Below are positions 6,078-9,161 of a stretch of 9,161 bases of DNA, piece by piece. Both the position numbers and the translations under genes were made by a program. A model generated the notes under the pieces. The model searched no databases. It was not told the DNA's origin and saw only the letters and a list, made by a program, of their open reading frames with translations. The stretch's first letter is position 1. Each line of letters begins with the position of its first letter. This DNA is from Oscillospiraceae bacterium (lineage in GTDB: Bacteria > Bacillota > Clostridia > Oscillospirales > Ruminococcaceae), in assembly GCA_003516865.1 (NCBI GenBank), contig DPBR01000092.1:23475-32635 (forward strand), in the 5' to 3' direction.

Positions 6078-7964
6078 ATGGGTATGCCTATTTTTGACTG
6101 TTTTAACACGGCTTACAAGCACCCTTTCGGTGCGATTAGGCGCGGACAGCCTTCAATATTCAACATAAGGCTTCCGAAGAGCTTTAACGTATCGGGACTC
6201 ACGCTTGTAATGTTCAGACCGGGTTATAAGGAGCGGTTTATCGAGCTTGTTCTTCAGGACGAGAGCAGCGACGACAACATTTTTACCTGCGTTTTCACGC
6301 CGAATAACGTTGGCGTTCATCAATATTACTTTACGGGAGTAATCGACGGCAGACGGCGTTATATAAAGCGCAGAGGCGCGAATATCGGAGTATTCGAGGG
6401 CGAGGAGCTGTTCCAGCTTACCGTTTTTGACGAGAATTTGTACACGCCCGATTTTATCCGCGGCGGAATAATGTATCAGATTTTCCCCGACAGATTTGCG
6501 AAAAGCGGAGAAACGCACGAAAACGTTCCGTCCGACAGGGTTATGCGCGAGGATTGGTACGGAACGCCGTATTATCGTCCCGATGAAAAGGGAATTGTGC
6601 GGAACAACGACTTTTTCGGCGGTGATTTAAGGGGAATAATCGAAAAGCTGCCCTACATCAAATCGCTCGGAGTTACCGTAATATACCTCAATCCGATATT
6701 CGAGAGTCAGGAAAATCACCGTTATTCGACGGCGAATTACGAGAAAATCGACCCGCTTCTCGGCACGGAGGAGGATTTCACGGAGCTTTGCAAAACGGCG
6801 GGAGAAATGGGAATTGACATAATTCTGGACGGCGTATTCTCGCATACGGGCGCGGATTCGATTTATTTCAACAAATTCGGGCGTTACGGAGCGCACACCG
6901 GCGCCTATCGCGACAGAAACAGCCCGTATTTCCCGTGGTACAGCTTCACGGCGTATCCCGACAGATACGAGAGCTGGTGGGGTATAACGACGCTTCCGAA
7001 TGTTGACGAAAACAATCCCGCATACACGAATTACATCTGCGGGGACGATGGAATTTTGCAGAAATGGATAAAACTCGGCGCGCGCGGCTGGCGTCTTGAC
7101 GTTGCGGACGAGCTTCCCGACCGGTTCCTTGACAACCTCAACCTCGCGGTAAAGAAAATGGGCGGCGACAAGGTGATTTACGGAGAGGTCTGGGAGGATG
7201 CGTCGAATAAGGAAAGCTATGGCGTTCGCAGACGTTATCTTATCGGCGGGCAGCTTGACAGCGTGATGAATTATCCGTTCAAGGAGGCAATTCTGAATTA
7301 CGTCAAATACGCGGACGCGAAAGCGTTCACGGACTCGATTCTGACGATAATGGACCATTATCCGAAGCCCGCGATTGATATGCTGATGAACTTTATCTCC
7401 ACGCACGACACGGAGCGCGCTCTGACGCGGCTTGGCGGAGAAGAAGTCGGCTGGCACAACAAGGATTGGCAGTGCGAAAGGCACTTGAATCCGTCCGAAT
7501 ACGTCTATGGAATATCGCTTTTGAAGTGCGCGATGGTACTTCAGTTCTTCCTGCCGGGAGTTCCGTGCATTTATTACGGTGATGAAGCGGGAATGGAGGG
7601 TTATCGCGACCCATTCAACCGCCGCTGTTATCCGTGGGGACAGGAGAACATCGAGCTTATCGAGTTTACGCGCGGTCTTGCGAAGATAAGAAGGGCGTCG
7701 CGCGCGTTCGAGCAGGGCGATTTGAGGTTCATCGAGGTTGACGACAACGTATGCGTGTTCGCGCGCTGCGATAAGATAAACCGCAATGCCGCGATAATTT
7801 ACCTCAACAAGTCCACGCAGACAAGAACGTTTGATATCGTAAACGACCACACGGATATGTTCTCGGACTTCAAGCCCGCGTTTGACCGCTTCAAAATGGG
7901 CATTTCCGACGGAAAGATAACCGTCGCTCCGTTTGATTACGGCGTGGTTTACTGCAAAGTATAA
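6078..7964 (+). CDS. GH13 alpha-glucan hydrolase, neopullulanase/cyclomaltodextrinase-like
   Basis: A 628-residue enzyme with no signal peptide, hence probably cytoplasmic. Residues 1 to about 120 form an N-terminal beta-sandwich (starch-binding-like) domain. The catalytic (beta/alpha)8 barrel begins at GGIMYQIFPDRF (129-140). The four GH13 regions are intact: DGVFSHTG (251-258); GWRLDVADE with Arg339 and nucleophile Asp341; YGEVWEDA with acid/base Glu370; and FISTHDTER with His443/Asp444. YYGDEAGMEGYRDPFNRRCYP (499-519) is typical of the neopullulanase, cyclomaltodextrinase and amylopullulanase branch. A beta domain ends the protein (about 545-628). The reaction is hydrolysis of alpha-1,4 (perhaps also alpha-1,6) bonds of maltodextrins, pullulan or glycogen fragments. 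Exact specificity cannot be read from the sequence. Proximity to glgP suggests joint intracellular glycogen or maltodextrin breakdown. ATG 6078 is supported by AGGGGAG; ATG 6084 is possible but less well spaced. Confidence 0.93.
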   Translation: MGMPIFDCFNTAYKHPFGAIRRGQPSIFNIRLPKSFNVSGLTLVMFRPGYKERFIELVLQDESSDDNIFTCVFTPNNVGVHQYYFTGVIDGRRRYIKRRGANIGVFEGEELFQLTVFDENLYTPDFIRGGIMYQIFPDRFAKSGETHENVPSDRVMREDWYGTPYYRPDEKGIVRNNDFFGGDLRGIIEKLPYIKSLGVTVIYLNPIFESQENHRYSTANYEKIDPLLGTEEDFTELCKTAGEMGIDIILDGVFSHTGADSIYFNKFGRYGAHTGAYRDRNSPYFPWYSFTAYPDRYESWWGITTLPNVDENNPAYTNYICGDDGILQKWIKLGARGWRLDVADELPDRFLDNLNLAVKKMGGDKVIYGEVWEDASNKESYGVRRRYLIGGQLDSVMNYPFKEAILNYVKYADAKAFTDSILTIMDHYPKPAIDMLMNFISTHDTERALTRLGGEEVGWHNKDWQCERHLNPSEYVYGISLLKCAMVLQFFLPGVPCIYYGDEAGMEGYRDPFNRRCYPWGQENIELIEFTRGLAKIRRASRAFEQGDLRFIEVDDNVCVFARCDKINRNAAIIYLNKSTQTRTFDIVNDHTDMFSDFKPAFDRFKMGISDGKITVAPFDYGVVYCKV

Positions 7965-7968
7965 TGGA

Positions 7969-7999
7969 AAAGCCGCTTCCGGAAAAAAGCGGCTTTTTT
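7969..7999 (+). terminator. Intrinsic terminator after the GH13 gene
   Basis: Perfect 10-bp stem AAAGCCGCTT (7969-7978) / AAGCGGCTTT (7987-7996) with loop CCGGAAAA and six T at 7994-7999. It starts 4 bases after the stop codon. The ribosome binding site of the next gene begins at 8003, only 3 bases after the T-run. Confidence 0.9.
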
Positions 8000-8015
8000 A
8001 TGAAAGGAGAATATT

Positions 8016-8501
8016 ATGAGCAAGGCGCTTGTTGTGATTGACATTCAGAACGATATCACGAAGAATTACAGAGAGATTATTGACAATATAAACAAGGCGA
8101 TAGAATGGGCGGTAAACGGCGGAATGGACGTTGTTTACATAAAGCACAACAATCTCACGGACGGCACGCGGACGTTCAAGCCGGGAACGCGCGGCGAGGA
8201 GCTTGTGCCGGAGATGAAAGTGGTTTCGGAGAACATTTTCACGAAGTCGAAGTCAAACGCGCTTACAAGCGAGCCGTTCGCGGAGTATATCGCGAAAAAA
8301 GGCATTACGGAGTTTTACATTGCGGGCGCGGACGCGACGGCTTGCGTGAAGTCAACGAGCTATAATATGGCGAAAAAAGGCTATACGGTTCACGTTCTGA
8401 CGGATTGCGTGACGAGTTACGACAAGAAAAAGCTTAACGAGATGTTCAAATATTACGAGAGCAAGGGCTGTTCGCTTGAGAAGATAAGAGAGTTGGTTTA
8501 A
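8016..8501 (+). CDS. Cysteine hydrolase, isochorismatase/nicotinamidase-like superfamily
   Basis: A 161-residue single-domain alpha/beta hydrolase starting MSKALVVIDIQND. The family's catalytic triad is visible: Asp9 in VVIDIQND, Lys77 in FTKSKSNAL, and the nucleophile Cys110 in GADATACVKST. Residues 104-115 match the G-x-x-T/A-x-x-C-V-x-x-T signature. Members hydrolyse amides or vinyl ethers (nicotinamide, isochorismate, N-carbamoyl compounds). The D-x-H and nearby histidine metal ligands of true nicotinamidases are not evident; only His44 lies in that area. PncA function is therefore doubtful and the substrate is unknown. ATG 8016 has AAAGGAG at 8003-8009 with a 6-base spacer. Its ribosome binding site lies directly after the GH13 terminator, leaving no space for a promoter. 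It is followed 12 bases later by a PNPOx-like gene, probably co-transcribed. Confidence 0.9.
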   Translation: MSKALVVIDIQNDITKNYREIIDNINKAIEWAVNGGMDVVYIKHNNLTDGTRTFKPGTRGEELVPEMKVVSENIFTKSKSNALTSEPFAEYIAKKGITEFYIAGADATACVKSTSYNMAKKGYTVHVLTDCVTSYDKKKLNEMFKYYESKGCSLEKIRELV

Positions 8502-8513
8502 GGAGTAAAAGCT

Positions 8514-8933
8514 ATGATGCGTGACGTTGAAAAGACAATCGGCAATCTGATTGACAGGACAAAACTGACGATAATCAGCTATATTGACAACGAGGGCTAT
8601 CCCATAAGCAAAGCGATGTTGGCGCCGCGCGAAAGGGAAGGGATAAAGGTGTTTCGTTTTTCGACAAACACCTCGTCCAACAAGGTAAAATTTTTCCGTG
8701 AGAACCCAAAAGCGAGTATTTATTTTGTGGATAAGCGATTTTACCGCGGAGTATGCCTGTCGGGAACGGTTGAGGTTATGGAAACCGCCGAGGAAAAGGA
8801 GCGCATCTGGCATACCGGCGACACTATGTATTATCACGGCGGCGTGACCGACCCGGATTATTGCGTGCTGAAGTTCACGGCGGAAAAAGGGCGTTATTAC
8901 AGCAACTTCAAATCCGAGGATTTCACGGTCTGA
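8514..8933 (+). CDS. Pyridoxamine 5'-phosphate oxidase-like FMN-binding split-barrel protein
   Basis: A 139-residue protein of the PNPOx-like (general stress protein 26 type) family of small flavin-binding proteins. Visible features are a short N-terminal helix, then ISYIDNEGYPISKAML (21-36), a flavin-phosphate-like loop FRFSTNTSSNKVKFFRENP (47-65), a strand ASIYFVD (67-73), and VCLSGTVEVMETAEEKERIW (80-99). The C-terminus VLKFTAEKGRYYSNFKSEDF (118-137) is typical of these proteins. It is too short and divergent to be called PdxH. Cofactor (FMN, F420 or haem) and reaction are unknown. AAGGAG (8500-8505) overlaps the TAA stop of the preceding hydrolase and lies 8 bases before ATG 8514, so the two genes are tightly coupled. 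ATG 8517 is the alternative start. The repeat tract begins directly after the stop. Confidence 0.88.
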   Translation: MMRDVEKTIGNLIDRTKLTIISYIDNEGYPISKAMLAPREREGIKVFRFSTNTSSNKVKFFRENPKASIYFVDKRFYRGVCLSGTVEVMETAEEKERIWHTGDTMYYHGGVTDPDYCVLKFTAEKGRYYSNFKSEDFTV

Positions 8934-8956
8934 AATTTGCGTTTTTCGCAAAAACA

Positions 8957-9058
8957 ACTGCAAATTCCTGCAAAACGCGCATTTTTCCGCGAAATGTACT
9001 GCAAAAGACTGCAAAAAGGCGGCTTTTCGCGCGAAATGAACTGCAAATTCCCGCAAAA
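8957..9058 (+). repeat. Non-coding 41-42 bp direct repeat, three copies of ACTGCAAAnnnCTGCAAAA
   Basis: The 19-base core occurs at 8957-8975, 8998-9016 and 9040-9058 (third copy ...CCCGCAAAA; second copy ...AGACTGCAAAA). Between cores lie similar 22-23 base segments, 8976-8997 and 9017-9039, both ending CGCGAAATG plus one base. A degenerate piece precedes copy 1 (8936-8956, TTTGCG-TTTTT-CGCAAA). The period changes from 41 to 42, so no single reading frame is kept, and no gene is supported here. The intervening segments resemble each other, which argues against CRISPR. The 175-base gene-free gap (8934-9108) contains this tract and the terminator that follows. Confidence 0.85.
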
Positions 9059-9077
9059 TCGTAATTATTCAAAAAAA

Positions 9078-9110
9078 CTCCCCGAACTTTTCGGTTCGGG
9101 GAGGAATTTT
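9078..9110. terminator. Bidirectional intrinsic terminator between convergent genes
   Basis: Perfect 10-bp stem CTCCCCGAAC (9078-9087) / GTTCGGGGAG (9094-9103) with loop TTTTCG. On the minus strand the stem is followed at once by seven T (complement of 9071-9077), a strong terminator. On the + strand it is followed by GAATTTTATTTT, which is weaker. It can end both the PNPOx unit and the gene entering from the right. Confidence 0.9.
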
Positions 9111-9161
9111 ATTTTGCGGAAGATTTTTTGTTCTTGCGCTCCTGATGCCAAATCCAGAGCG
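9109..9161 (-). CDS. 3' end of an unidentified minus-strand gene (cut by right edge)
   Basis: Reading the minus strand from the right edge, one frame gives 16 codons ending in TAA (complement of 9109-9111): LWIWHQERKNKKSSAK. The stop lies 5 bases before the stem of a terminator whose strong T-run faces this strand, which is the layout expected for a gene end. A hydrophobic/aromatic start followed by a lysine-rich tail would suit a membrane protein's cytoplasmic end, but that is a guess. Too little is present for identification; the evidence is mainly positional. Confidence 0.5.
   Translation of the reverse strand, partial: LWIWHQERKNKKSSAK

Noticed and set aside
6627..7850. Minus-strand open frame of 407 codons opposite the GH13 gene
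   Set aside because: The + strand frame has all four catalytic GH13 regions intact. The antisense product shows no recognisable family and no ribosome binding site was evident.
8936..8952. Hairpin TTTGCG-TTTTT-CGCAAA as terminator of the PNPOx gene
   Set aside because: Only 6 bp, with no T-run following on the + strand. The 10-bp hairpin at 9078-9103 is a far better terminator.
8352..9056. Minus-strand open frame (234 codons) across the PNPOx gene and the repeat tract
   Set aside because: Its start overlaps the hydrolase gene, it spans the antisense of a clear PNPOx gene, and its N-terminal part is only the translated repeat. No family pattern was seen.
8957..9058. CRISPR-like array
   Set aside because: The 19-base repeats are imperfect, the 'spacers' resemble one another, there are only three units, and no cas gene is near.
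8861..9064. Small + strand frame (67 codons) through the repeats, ending ...ARNELQIPAKS
   Set aside because: It starts inside the PNPOx gene with no ribosome binding site. The 41-base step between copies shifts the frame, so the repeat is not kept as a protein repeat.

Overview
This window looks like a stretch of chromosome from a Clostridia-type Firmicute, most likely in the Ruminococcaceae/Oscillospiraceae group. The reasons are the Firmicutes gene order holB-ricT, strong purine-rich ribosome binding sites (AAAGGAG), a textbook sigma-A promoter, U-tailed intrinsic terminators, and a DUF6472-type small Cys protein, a family I know from Clostridia. All complete genes are on the + strand. No transposase, phage gene, integrase, CRISPR array, tRNA or rRNA was seen.

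Region 1 (1-2837) is the end of an operon. It holds the 3' part of the DNA polymerase III delta' gene (holB, cut by the left edge), ricT/yaaT (a PSP1-domain Fe-S protein), a GT4 glycosyltransferase resembling glycolipid galactosyltransferases of the LafB type, and a 57-residue Cys-rich DUF6472-like protein. It closes at a 10-bp hairpin terminator.

Region 2 (2838-5413) is an AT-rich promoter region with a near-consensus -35/-10 pair, followed by glycogen phosphorylase glgP and a hairpin terminator. Region 3 (5414-7999) holds a DIP1984-family helical protein, a 195-base spacer and a cytoplasmic GH13 neopullulanase-like enzyme with its own terminator. The spacer contains what appears to be a long-range-closed structured RNA. 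GlgP (phosphorolysis of alpha-1,4 chains) and the GH13 enzyme (hydrolysis of alpha-glucan or maltodextrin) plausibly act together in intracellular glycogen use.

Region 4 (8000-8933) is a two-gene unit: a cysteine hydrolase of the isochorismatase-like superfamily and a PNPOx-like FMN-binding split-barrel protein. Region 5 (8934-9161) is a non-coding 41-42 bp repeat tract with A/T tracts phased at about one helical turn. A bidirectional terminator follows, then the last 16 codons of a minus-strand gene that runs off the right edge.

Most of the window is ordinary housekeeping and carbohydrate metabolism. The parts most worth a second look are the structured element at 5894-6049, the phased repeat tract at 8934-9077, and two places where an intrinsic terminator sits directly in front of a ribosome binding site with no room for a promoter. 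No clear new multi-gene system was found.
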